Source: CBDUXP01 sp965371225 [NCBI: uncultured bacterium]
Lineage (GTDB): Bacteria > Abyssobacteria > SURF-5 > CBDUXP01
Direction of reading: 5' to 3'
Assembly: GCA_965371225.1 (NCBI GenBank)
Contig: CBDUXP010000033.1
Coordinates: 1-41,742 of the forward strand
Length of the DNA stretch: 41,742 nucleotides
Shown here piece by piece: positions 1 to 6,971 of this stretch. The notes below the pieces were generated by a model. That model was given only the letters and a program-made list of their open reading frames with translations. It was not told the origin of the DNA and made no database searches. The translations under genes and the position numbers were made by a program. How positions within the stretch are numbered: position 1 is the first letter of the stretch; each line of letters starts with the position of its first letter.

Positions 1-827
1 CCGTTCGTGCGCAACCGACTCAGACTGGTGGTGAACGCGCCGATCCCGCTGCCCTCGGCGTACGCGATCTCCTCGGTGTGCACGAGCCGAATCTGGTAAT
101 CGACCTCGCTGTGCTGCAGCCCCGTGTTCGTCTCGGCCACCGCCAGGTTGATAATCGCGTTGACGGAGTTCGTGCCGCCCGCCGCGGTGCGCGCCGCCGG
201 CGTATACACCACCAGCACGTCCACGAAACTGCCGGAGTCGAGCGCGACCGTGGGATCCGGATTCAGCGCGGTCGACTCGGTGAGGGCCCCGTCCGCGGGA
301 GGCTCGTCGTGATCCAGGCAGGCGGCGAACCCGGTGGCGTCCAACTCCTCGATGGCGTACTGCCCGTCCCCCGTATGCCGCACCTGGTAGTGCTGGCCAT
401 CCCATCGGATGTTCGCCGCAATGATCCCGTCGGACTCGGCGATGGTGACCTGCGTGTCGGTCGCGCCGACGACCGCGCCGTGCAGCACGGTCGTGTCCGG
501 CGACGGGTGCTCGATCCAGTCCCCCACGATCGTGACGGAGGTATCCGGGAACAGGGCGAGTTCGAACGCGACACCACCGCCGCCGCCCGAGTCCCCCGCC
601 GCTTCATCCGGGGCGGGGTCGAGGGTGAGTGAAAGCGACGTGACCCGCTGGCGCACCACGTGGGCCGGCGGCGGGGCATCCTGCGCCCAGACGCCGGTGG
701 GGGCCAGAGGCAGGAACGGGAGCACCAGCAAGCAGAGTGCGCGGATGGACGAGCGGCGAACGGCCCGGCTGAGCCGCGCCCGTTCTCGTCTATGCAGACG
801 GCGCTCCGCGCGCCTCCACATGGCCAT
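1..827 (-). CDS. Secreted reprolysin-like (M12-type) zinc metallopeptidase, N-terminal part
   Basis: Reading frame open from an ATG at 827 to the window edge, so only about the first 275 residues are present. The chosen start has TGGAGC about 8 nt upstream; a second in-frame ATG lies at 821. The N-terminus has a long arginine-rich stretch, then a hydrophobic core (ALCLLVLPFLPLAP) and a likely signal-peptidase site after GVWAQ. The second half contains DVLVVYTPAAR, NAIINLAVAETN and IRLVHTEEIAYAEG, which match the start of the catalytic domain of secreted bacterial reprolysin/peptidyl-Asp metallopeptidase-like proteins. The zinc motif HExxHxxGxxH would lie beyond the window and is not seen, so the activity is inferred. 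The residues between are probably a propeptide. It diverges from the aldehyde dehydrogenase gene. Confidence 0.75.
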   Translation of the reverse strand, partial: MAMWRRAERRLHRRERARLSRAVRRSSIRALCLLVLPFLPLAPTGVWAQDAPPPAHVVRQRVTSLSLTLDPAPDEAAGDSGGGGGVAFELALFPDTSVTIVGDWIEHPSPDTTVLHGAVVGATDTQVTIAESDGIIAANIRWDGQHYQVRHTGDGQYAIEELDATGFAACLDHDEPPADGALTESTALNPDPTVALDSGSFVDVLVVYTPAARTAAGGTNSVNAIINLAVAETNTGLQHSEVDYQIRLVHTEEIAYAEGSGIGAFTTSLSRLRTN

Positions 828-1336
828 GGGGGATGCTCCAGTGGCATCGGCGCAAGCCCGGGTCTCCGGATCCTGCGCCGACTCTCAGCCTTTGGTATCC
901 ACACAAAGGCTAATAAGAGTATTAATGCTGATTTTGTATCAAGTTTACAGGTCATTTCAGCCTTTTTCAATGCTCTTAATATTAATACTATGTTTTCTAC
1001 CGTCTCTTAAGTGGTCAAATGGAGAACTATATGGGCGATATACCACGATTTCGCTGCATTGCCGTGTCAGATCAGCTACACATCGGCGGCGGAGAAAGGG
1101 CGAGTCCCCCGCGATGCCATGGGTCCACGTCGAGGCGATCCCGCCGGCCGGGGAGGGGCAGGGTAGAAGGCAAGCGGCCGCGTGGTTCCCGCCTAGGTTG
1201 GCGCATTTCCCCTTGCGCAGCCTGCCTGCGGGGTGCGCAGCCTTTGGCATAGACTACGAGCGCTTTCACGCCACGGGCGGCCGGCCTCCCCTGCCACGCG
1301 CCGGCGGTCCCGGGCTCCGAGGAGAAGAAATCGACC
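828..1336. other. Divergent intergenic region, 509 bp, with an AT-rich patch
   Basis: No convincing gene on either strand. Positions about 895-1020 are strikingly AT-rich compared with everything around them. They contain a 9-bp perfect inverted repeat, AGTATTAAT at 918-926 and ATTAATACT at 981-989, and the promoter proposed for the metallopeptidase. The remainder (1080-1336) is GC-rich and carries a short direct repeat, TGCGCAGCCT, twice near 1215-1245. I see no clear promoter for the aldehyde dehydrogenase gene. Confidence 0.6.
942..970 (-). promoter_or_regulatory. Putative sigma-70 promoter of the metallopeptidase gene
   Basis: On the minus strand TTGAAA (965-970) and TAAACT (942-947) are separated by 17 nt, inside the AT-rich patch. 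Transcription would begin about 110 nt before the ATG at 827. In so AT-rich a patch chance matches are likely, so confidence is modest. Confidence 0.4.
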
Positions 1337-2785
1337 ATGCCGGACACCGACACCGCCACCCCAGCCACCACTGACGCGGCCCAAATCGAGCGCATGAACG
1401 CCCTGTTCGCGCAGCAGCGGGCGGCCTTCGCCGCAGCCGGTGCGCCGAGCCGCACGCACCGCGAGGAGAACCTGGACAAGCTGCTGGCCATGGTCCGCCG
1501 GTACGACCCGGACCTCCGCGCCGCAGTCTCCGCGGATTTCGGCAACCGCTCCGTCCACGAAACCGCCGTGGGCGAAACCTCCATGGCGGTCAGCACGATC
1601 AAGTACAACCGCAAGAAGGTGGGCCGGTGGATGCGGCCGCGGCGACGGCCGACCGCCTTAGAATACCAGCCGGGCAAGAGTGTGGTGTACTACCAACCCC
1701 TGGGCGTGGTGGGCATCATCGCCCCGTGGAACTACCCCTGGCAGTTGGCGCTCAGCCCCCTCGCCGGCGCGCTGGCGGCCGGCAACCGGGTGCTCATCAA
1801 GCCGTCGGAACTGACTCCGGCCGTGGCGGACCTCATGCACCAGGCCATCAGCGAGACCTTTCCGGAAGAGGAAGTGGCGGTGGTGACCGGCGGACCGGAC
1901 GTGGGGGCCGCGTTCAGCGCGATCCCCTTCGACCATCTCCTGTACACGGGGTCGACGCGGGTCGGGCGGTACGTGATGAAAGCGGCGGCGGAGAATCTGA
2001 CGCCCGTCACCCTGGAGCTGGGGGGCAAGTCCCCCGCCATCGTCGGAGACGACTACTCGCTGGAGAAGGCGGTCGCGAGCATTGCGCAGGGCAAGCTGTT
2101 CAACGCGGGCCAGACCTGCATCGCGCCGGATTACGCCTTCGTGCCGGAGGCGCAGGTGGACCGGTTCGTGGACCTGTACCTGGCGCAGGCCGAGAAGATG
2201 TACCCCACGCTCGCCGATAACGCGGACTACACGAGCATCGTGAGCGACGGCCACTACGACCGGATCATGGGCCTCGTGGAGGACGCCCGCCAGCGCGACG
2301 CGCGGGTGCGGGAATACACGCAGTCGGGCGAGCCACTGGCGGCGCGGCGCAAGATTCCGCCTACCGTGGTGCTCGACGTGACCGATGAGATGGAGATCAT
2401 GCAGGAAGAGATCTTCGGGCCGGTGTTGCCCGTGCTCCCCTACAAATCCGTGGAGGACGTGCAGCGCTACGTGAACGACCGCCCGCGGCCCCTGGCGCTG
2501 TACTACTTCGGGAACGATCGGGAGGCGCAGCGCCGCGTGATGGAGGGCACCATCTCGGGCGGCGCGTGCGTCAACGACACCGTGTTCCATTTCGCCCAAG
2601 AAGAGCTGGGCTTCGGGGGGGTCGGCCCCAGCGGCATCGGCAAATACCACGGTGAGGACGGCTTCAAAACCTTCTCCCACGCCAAAGGGGTCTTCTACCA
2701 GAGCGCTATCAACGGATCCGCGCTCCTCCGCCCGCCCTACGGCAAGGTGGTCGAGTTCATGACGAAATTCCTGATCGGGAAGTAA
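1337..2785 (+). CDS. Aldehyde dehydrogenase, coniferyl-aldehyde dehydrogenase type
   Basis: A 482-residue NAD(P)-dependent aldehyde dehydrogenase that would oxidise an aldehyde to the acid. Family landmarks are complete: APWNYPW near 130-136 (oxyanion Asn132), LIKPSE with Lys155, LELGGKSP with general-base Glu227, and GQTCIAPDY with catalytic Cys261. The overall pattern (IAPDYAFVP after the cysteine, EEIFGPVLPVLPY, GPSGIGKYHGEDGF near the end) is that of class-3-like/coniferyl aldehyde dehydrogenases, which act on aromatic or long-chain aldehydes; the substrate is not readable. GAGGAG lies about 10 nt before the ATG. It could supply the aldehyde-oxidising step for alcohols oxidised by the GMC enzyme at 9606, but that link is inference. 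The next gene lies beyond a repeat element. Confidence 0.9.
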   Translation: MPDTDTATPATTDAAQIERMNALFAQQRAAFAAAGAPSRTHREENLDKLLAMVRRYDPDLRAAVSADFGNRSVHETAVGETSMAVSTIKYNRKKVGRWMRPRRRPTALEYQPGKSVVYYQPLGVVGIIAPWNYPWQLALSPLAGALAAGNRVLIKPSELTPAVADLMHQAISETFPEEEVAVVTGGPDVGAAFSAIPFDHLLYTGSTRVGRYVMKAAAENLTPVTLELGGKSPAIVGDDYSLEKAVASIAQGKLFNAGQTCIAPDYAFVPEAQVDRFVDLYLAQAEKMYPTLADNADYTSIVSDGHYDRIMGLVEDARQRDARVREYTQSGEPLAARRKIPPTVVLDVTDEMEIMQEEIFGPVLPVLPYKSVEDVQRYVNDRPRPLALYYFGNDREAQRRVMEGTISGGACVNDTVFHFAQEELGFGGVGPSGIGKYHGEDGFKTFSHAKGVFYQSAINGSALLRPPYGKVVEFMTKFLIGK

Positions 2786-2793
2786 GAACAGAC

Positions 2794-2942
2794 GAACCGC
2801 CAAGACGCCAAGAACGCCAAGGAACACGAAAACTCGAAGAACTCACCACCAAGACACAAAGAACACCAAGAGAAAACAAACCCCAGGAATTCGTTAAGGG
2901 TTGAACACAAGCTCCTTAGTGTCCTTGGCGTCTTGGCGGTTC
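2794..2942. repeat. MITE-like palindromic intergenic element with 19-bp terminal inverted repeats
   Basis: The left end 2794-2812 (GAACCGCCAAGACGCCAAG) and right end 2924-2942 are perfect 19-bp inverted repeats, with a further imperfect match inward. The interior is A-rich on the plus strand and repeats short CCAAGA/CACAAAGA units around 2843-2875. It fills the gap between the aldehyde dehydrogenase stop (2785) and the crotonase, whose ribosome-binding site AAGGAG (2950-2955) lies just outside the right end. No protein is encoded. Repeats of the CGCCAAG/CACAAAG type occur between genes in many environmental bacteria (from memory). A non-autonomous mobile element or a bidirectional hairpin would both fit. 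Target-site duplications are not obvious. Confidence 0.6.
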
Positions 2943-2962
2943 ACGTTTCAAGGAGCTAATCC

Positions 2963-3733
2963 ATGAGCGTACGTATTGAAAAAGACGGCCCCGTAACCAC
3001 GGTAATTCTGCACCGCCCCGAGGTGCGCAACGCGGTGAACCGTCCTACGGCCGAAGCGCTCGCCAATGCCTTTCGCGAGTTCGATGCGGACGAGGATGCC
3101 CAGGTGGCCGTCCTCTTCGGTGACGGCGGCACGTTCTGCGCCGGGGCCGACCTGAAGGCCGTGTCCTCCGGGGAAGGGACGAATCGTGCGGCGCCGGACG
3201 GTGACGGGCCCATGGGCCCCTCGCGCATGCTGCTGTCCAAGCCGGTGATCGCCGCGGTGGCCGGCTACGCGGTGGCGGGCGGCCTCGAGCTGTCCCTCTG
3301 GTGCGACCTGCGCGTGGCGGAGGAAGACGCGGTGTTCGGCGTGTTCTGCCGCCGGTGGGGCGTCCCACTCATCGACGGGGGCACCGTGCGCCTGCCCCGC
3401 CTCATCGGCCACAGCCGCGCGCTGGACATGATCCTCACCGGCCGGCCGGTGCAGGCGCCCGAAGCGCTCGAGTGGGGCTTAGCAAATCGCGTAGTGCCGA
3501 AGGGCCAGGCACGGCCGGAAGCTGAGAAGCTGGCGCACGAGATCGCGCGGTTCCCGGCCGTCTGCATGCGTAGCGATCGGATGTCGTCCTACGAGCAGTG
3601 GAGCCGCACGCTGCCCGACGCCATCACGAATGAATTCCAACTGGGCGGTCCCGCCCTGACGCAGGAAGCCCGCGCCGGAGCCACCCGCTTCAAGGAAGGC
3701 GCCGGTCGCGGCGGGGACTTCGCAAAAATCTAA
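2963..3733 (+). CDS. Enoyl-CoA hydratase/isomerase (crotonase) family protein
   Basis: A 256-residue crotonase-fold protein, expected to act on an acyl-CoA thioester. Both oxyanion-hole segments are present: CAGADL (59-64) and YAVAGGLEL (102-110). Of the two catalytic glutamates of classical hydratases, the first aligns with Glu109, but the second position is Cys129 in FGVFCRRWGVP. It is therefore probably not a standard beta-oxidation hydratase; an isomerase, hydrolase or other crotonase reaction is possible. The start has AAGGAG 8 nt upstream. It follows the aldehyde dehydrogenase on the same strand across the repeat element and ends 9 bp before the convergent glycosylase gene. Confidence 0.88.
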   Translation: MSVRIEKDGPVTTVILHRPEVRNAVNRPTAEALANAFREFDADEDAQVAVLFGDGGTFCAGADLKAVSSGEGTNRAAPDGDGPMGPSRMLLSKPVIAAVAGYAVAGGLELSLWCDLRVAEEDAVFGVFCRRWGVPLIDGGTVRLPRLIGHSRALDMILTGRPVQAPEALEWGLANRVVPKGQARPEAEKLAHEIARFPAVCMRSDRMSSYEQWSRTLPDAITNEFQLGGPALTQEARAGATRFKEGAGRGGDFAKI

Positions 3734-3742
3734 CGACGCGCT

Positions 3743-4969
3743 TCAGGGCGGCGGCAGCGTAAAGTCGTCCGCCCCGATCTGCTCGGCCAGGCGGCCGACC
3801 GCAGCGTCGAGCCGCCGTCGGCGGACCTTGGTCGGCTTCACTCCCGCTTCCCACCACAACCCCTGGATGGCGAAGGTGCCCTTGTCCCGGTGAAACTTCG
3901 CATCCGCGCGCCCCACGAAGCGCTCGCCCTCCAGGATCGGCAGCACGAAATACCCGTAGCGCCGCTTCGCCGCCGGAACGAAGACTTCAATCGTGTAATC
4001 AAACCCGAACAGGCGGCGCGTCCGGGCGCGGTCGTGTATCAAGGGATCGAACGGACTCAGCAGGCGGAGCCGGGCCGGCGCGTCGGCCGCGCGTGCGGCC
4101 CCGCGCTGCCACGCCACGGGCGCGTACGCCGGGCGGGGGGCGGACCCATCGACTGCTTCTACGACCACCTCGACGATCTCGCCCGCCGCCGCGGCCACCC
4201 CACACCACCGCTTGGCCTCCGGAAGCGTCACCGCTGACAGGTACCGCGAGATCTCTGCGGGCGTCGCCACACCCAGCCGCTCCAACGCAGTCTGACAAGC
4301 CCACGCCACGTACGCATCTTCCGGCGGGGTCGGTCCATCCGGCACGTGGGGGAGCACCCGGCCGGTCAAGTCGTACACCTTCTGGAAGTTCACGCGCTTG
4401 GCAATCGCCAGTTCACCGGTACGCCAGAGGTATTCGAGCGCGACTTTTTGCGGCTTCCAATCCCACCACCCCGCGCTCTTCCGCTTGCGCTTCCGCTCGA
4501 AATCCTTGCTCATGAGCGGTCCGTCCCGTTCGATGCGGTCGCGCACCTGCGCGATCATCCGGCGGGGCCGGCTGCCCATGCGTTGCATGAACCGCGGATG
4601 CCGATCGAGATACCTGCGATACCGGGCAAAGCGTTCCCGCCAGTGTCCGAACCATTCCGTCGGAATCACCGCGGCGTCGTGGGTCCAGTGCTCGAACAGC
4701 TTGCGGTCGTGTTCCAGCAGTTTGGTGAGCATGTGCGGCCGGTAGTCGTCGAACCGGCTGCACAGGATGTGGTGGTGGGCCCGTTCCACAACGTTGATGG
4801 TGTCTACCTGCACGAAACCCATGCGCGCGATCTGCTGGTACACGGCGCTCGGTGAGGTCCGGCGCGCAGGATCAGCGAGCAGGCCTTGCCCGCGCATGAA
4901 CAGGCGCCGGGCGGCCGCGGCGGGCACTACGGGGAGAGATGACGGACGCGCCGGCATGGCCGCCATCAT
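3743..4969 (-). CDS. AlkX/YcaQ-type DNA glycosylase (HTH_42 winged-helix family)
   Basis: A 408-residue protein of the YcaQ/HTH_42 family, whose characterised members excise alkylated bases and unhook interstrand crosslinks. The family core MGFVQVDTINVVERAHHH lies at 50-67; Gln54-Val55-Asp56 matches the Q-x-D catalytic motif of the AlkX/YcaQ branch rather than the Q-x-Q of AlkZ. Later landmarks include WTHDAAVIPTEWF, SPFDPLIHDR and the C-terminal FVGRADAKFHRDKG. The start is ATGATG at 4969, 6 nt after the stop of the membrane-protein gene upstream, so the two are probably co-transcribed. No other repair gene is adjacent; a MutY-like gene lies far away at 32679. Family assignment is firm; the exact lesion is unknown. 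Confidence 0.88.
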   Translation of the reverse strand: MMAAMPARPSSLPVVPAAAARRLFMRGQGLLADPARRTSPSAVYQQIARMGFVQVDTINVVERAHHHILCSRFDDYRPHMLTKLLEHDRKLFEHWTHDAAVIPTEWFGHWRERFARYRRYLDRHPRFMQRMGSRPRRMIAQVRDRIERDGPLMSKDFERKRKRKSAGWWDWKPQKVALEYLWRTGELAIAKRVNFQKVYDLTGRVLPHVPDGPTPPEDAYVAWACQTALERLGVATPAEISRYLSAVTLPEAKRWCGVAAAAGEIVEVVVEAVDGSAPRPAYAPVAWQRGAARAADAPARLRLLSPFDPLIHDRARTRRLFGFDYTIEVFVPAAKRRYGYFVLPILEGERFVGRADAKFHRDKGTFAIQGLWWEAGVKPTKVRRRRLDAAVGRLAEQIGADDFTLPPP

Positions 4970-4975
4970 ACCGGC

Positions 4976-5578
4976 CTACGGGGTGGCGCGACGCGTCTTG
5001 TAGCGGGCGATGATGCGCAGCGCAAGACCACCCAGCAGCAGCGCGAGAAAGAACAGTTGCCGCGGGCCGGGATGCCCGTCCCCCAGATACGTCACCGTAA
5101 AGATCAGCCAGATGTAGTACAGCCCGGCCGTGTGCAGGCGTTTCCACCAGCGGGGGCCGAGCCAGGCCGCCGTCCGGTCGAACGACGTGGCGGCCATGGC
5201 GTACATGAATACAAACGCGGGGGTGGCGAGCACCAAGACCGTGACTCCGACCGGTTCATCCGAGAGGCGGCGATGCAGCACGATGGCGCACAAGTGGTAC
5301 GTGTGCGAGACGACGAAGGAGACCCCCAGGTAGCGGCGGTTGCGCAGTTGCCAGCGGGTCAAGGCGCTGGGCACCAGCGCGTGCGCCGCCGTGGCGGTGA
5401 ACGCGCCGAGGAACAGCAGGGTGGAGGTTATCGCCGTCAGCCCGATGACCAGCCCGAACCCCTCGAGCGTCCACCCGCGGGCCCGCAGGGCCGCCGCCAC
5501 CATCGCGCCCAGCACCACCGCCGCCCAACCCACCAGGGGCCAACCGTTACTCAGGCGTGTTCCAGGCATTGTTGTCAT
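4976..5578 (-). CDS. Ferric-reductase-like transmembrane heme protein
   Basis: A 200-residue integral membrane protein with about six hydrophobic segments (near 13-31, 40-63, 85-103, 110-130, 148-166, 173-190). His92, His95 and His102 in VSHTYHLCAIVLHR, and His149 in WKRLHTAGLYY, are likely heme ligands, as in the ferric-reductase-like/YedZ (MsrQ) membrane domain. There is no FAD/NAD domain, so it would need a partner for electrons. GGGAGG lies just before the ATG. It sits upstream of the YcaQ-type gene with a 6-nt gap and is divergent from the MerR gene, sharing a 164-bp intergenic region that holds the MerR operator. Confidence 0.72.
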   Translation of the reverse strand: MTTMPGTRLSNGWPLVGWAAVVLGAMVAAALRARGWTLEGFGLVIGLTAITSTLLFLGAFTATAAHALVPSALTRWQLRNRRYLGVSFVVSHTYHLCAIVLHRRLSDEPVGVTVLVLATPAFVFMYAMAATSFDRTAAWLGPRWWKRLHTAGLYYIWLIFTVTYLGDGHPGPRQLFFLALLLGGLALRIIARYKTRRATP

Positions 5579-5663
5579 GCCGGCCCTCCCAAGCGTCAGG
5601 GTACCCGGAGTACGGCGATTGAGACGGAATAATCGAGAGCCACCCTAATGTCGGCGACGGCCC

Positions 5664-5691
5664 TTGACAGCGGGCCGTGATGAGATATAAT
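5664..5691 (+). promoter_or_regulatory. Consensus sigma-70 promoter of the MerR gene and downstream unit
   Basis: Perfect -35 TTGACA (5664-5669) and perfect -10 TATAAT (5686-5691), with a 16-bp spacer. This is the strongest promoter match I see in the window. Classical MerR-activated promoters have 19-20 bp spacers with the operator inside; here the spacer is short and the dyad starts at the -10, which suggests repression. Confidence 0.8.
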
Positions 5692-5718
5692 ACGTAGTGC
5701 CAGTACGTACTACGTATT
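5689..5718. promoter_or_regulatory. Palindromic operator overlapping the MerR promoter
   Basis: Ten-bp arms AATACGTAGT (5689-5698) and ACTACGTATT (5709-5718) form a perfect inverted repeat around a 10-nt spacer, and the inner sequence AGTACGTACT (5702-5711) is itself a palindrome. The dyad overlaps the end of the -10 box and the expected transcription start. It is most simply read as the autoregulatory site of the MerR-family protein encoded 25 bp downstream, possibly also influencing the divergent membrane-protein gene. I did not find a second full copy in the window. Confidence 0.65.
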
Positions 5719-5742
5719 TCTTGGGGATCGCTTCCGCACAGC

Positions 5743-6501
5743 ATGTCACATAAGCGCCTGAAAATGAAAGACTTGGAGCGGATGACCGGGGTCGGCCGGG
5801 AGACCATCCGCTTTTATATCCGCGAGGGGCTTCTGCCCGAGCCCGAGCGGCCGGCGCGGAACGTGGCGTGGTACTCCCCGGAATTCGTCGACCGGATTCG
5901 CACCATCAAGGAGTTGCAGCAGAAGCGATTCCTTCCGCTGCACGTGATCAAATCCGTCGTGTCGCGCGGCGACATCCCCCCGCTGGACCAGGTGCAGGCG
6001 CTGTCGGAGTTGGACGGGAAGGTCTTTGCCGCCGAGCCCGCGGTCGGGGACCGGGCGCCGGAGCGCGTCAGCGACGTGGCGAACCGCACCGGGCTCTCCC
6101 CGAAAGAACTGCGCGAACTGGCGTCCATCGGGGTGCTGGAACTCGAAATGCGCGATGGTGGGCAGTGGCTGGAGGCGGATTCCGTGAGCATCGCGGAGCG
6201 GTGGGCGCTGATGCGCGAGGCGGGTTTCACGGAGATGCGCGGGTTTGCGGCGCCGGTCCTGCGCCTGCACGTGGACTTCATCGAGTGGCTGGCGCGGGAA
6301 GAGCTGCGCCTGTTCAGCCGCGGGATCACCGGCCACGTGGGGGTGGACGAAGCGGCGCACATGGCCGAAGCGGGTATCGAGCACCTGAATCACATGCTCG
6401 CCCTCATGCGGCGGCGGACGTTGCTGCGGTACATCGCGGAGGGCAACGTACCGGACGAGGCCGCGGACCACTACCCCGCCTCGCAACCCAAGGCGTCATA
6501 G
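5743..6501 (+). CDS. MerR-family transcriptional regulator, probably with two HTH units
   Basis: A 252-residue regulator. Residues 7-70 are a MerR winged helix-turn-helix: LKMKDLERMTGVG, then RETIRFYIREGLLPEP and the RTIKELQQKRFLPLHVIK helix. Residues about 108-165 (VSDVANRTGLSPKELRELASIGVLE to LMREAGF) resemble a second, degenerate MerR-like DNA-binding unit, and the rest is helical, probably an effector or dimerisation region. I see no cysteine cluster for metal sensing, so a hydrophobic ligand is more likely; this is inference from the lipid-carrier neighbours. The TAG stop abuts the ATG of the SCP2 gene, so they are co-transcribed. No strong Shine-Dalgarno precedes the ATG. Confidence 0.87.
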   Translation: MSHKRLKMKDLERMTGVGRETIRFYIREGLLPEPERPARNVAWYSPEFVDRIRTIKELQQKRFLPLHVIKSVVSRGDIPPLDQVQALSELDGKVFAAEPAVGDRAPERVSDVANRTGLSPKELRELASIGVLELEMRDGGQWLEADSVSIAERWALMREAGFTEMRGFAAPVLRLHVDFIEWLAREELRLFSRGITGHVGVDEAAHMAEAGIEHLNHMLALMRRRTLLRYIAEGNVPDEAADHYPASQPKAS

Positions 6502-6939
6502 ATGGGCGTCTTTGCCACCCCCGAGCAGGGGACGGAACTCACGCGCACCTTCTTTGAGAAGATCGCGCAGCAACCCGACATCGTGGAGGGCCTCAAGAGC
6601 CTTGCCTGCGTCGTGGAGTTCCGGCATGTGGACCCCAAGTTCAGCGTGTCCTGGGACCTCCGGGGCGATGGTTTGCAGGTCTTAGTGGGTGAGTTGGAGG
6701 AGAAGCCGGCGCTCAAGGTGATATACAAGCCAGCGGACGTCGCTCACCAGGTCTGGTCGGGGGAGATCAGCGCCGCGCGGGCGATCATGACCCGGAAGAT
6801 CAAGGTGCAGGGAAACGTAACCAAGCTCTTGAAGATCACCCCGCTGCAAAAAAAAGTTTTCCCGTTTTACCTGGACACCCTCCGGGAATTGGGACATGAG
6901 GAGTTCATTCCGGAGAATGCCGGCGCTGGGGCCGACTGA
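6502..6939 (+). CDS. SCP2 sterol-binding-domain protein
   Basis: A 145-residue protein of the sterol carrier protein 2 superfamily, which binds lipids or acyl-CoAs in a hydrophobic tunnel. It shows the expected strand-rich N-terminal half (VVEFRHVDPKFSVSWDLRGDG), the YKPADVAHQVWSGEISAARAIMTRKIKVQGNV core and a hydrophobic C-terminal helix. No signal peptide or membrane helix, so cytoplasmic. It starts directly after the MerR stop with no gap and is followed 32 nt later by the diiron ferritin-like gene. The likely role is to deliver or hold a hydrophobic substrate for the neighbouring oxidising enzymes (inference). Confidence 0.85.
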   Translation: MGVFATPEQGTELTRTFFEKIAQQPDIVEGLKSLACVVEFRHVDPKFSVSWDLRGDGLQVLVGELEEKPALKVIYKPADVAHQVWSGEISAARAIMTRKIKVQGNVTKLLKITPLQKKVFPFYLDTLRELGHEEFIPENAGAGAD

Positions 6940-6971
6940 CTGGAACGCCGCCGACAACCAAGGAGTCGACC

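Noticed and set aside
263-970. 235-codon open frame on the minus strand overlapping the metallopeptidase
   Set aside because: The adjacent frame encodes recognisable reprolysin-like motifs with a signal peptide, while this one is low-complexity Arg/Ser/Pro-rich.
2968-2977. TACGTATT next to the crotonase start, similar to one half of the MerR operator
   Set aside because: Only one half-site, inside codons 3-5, so likely chance.
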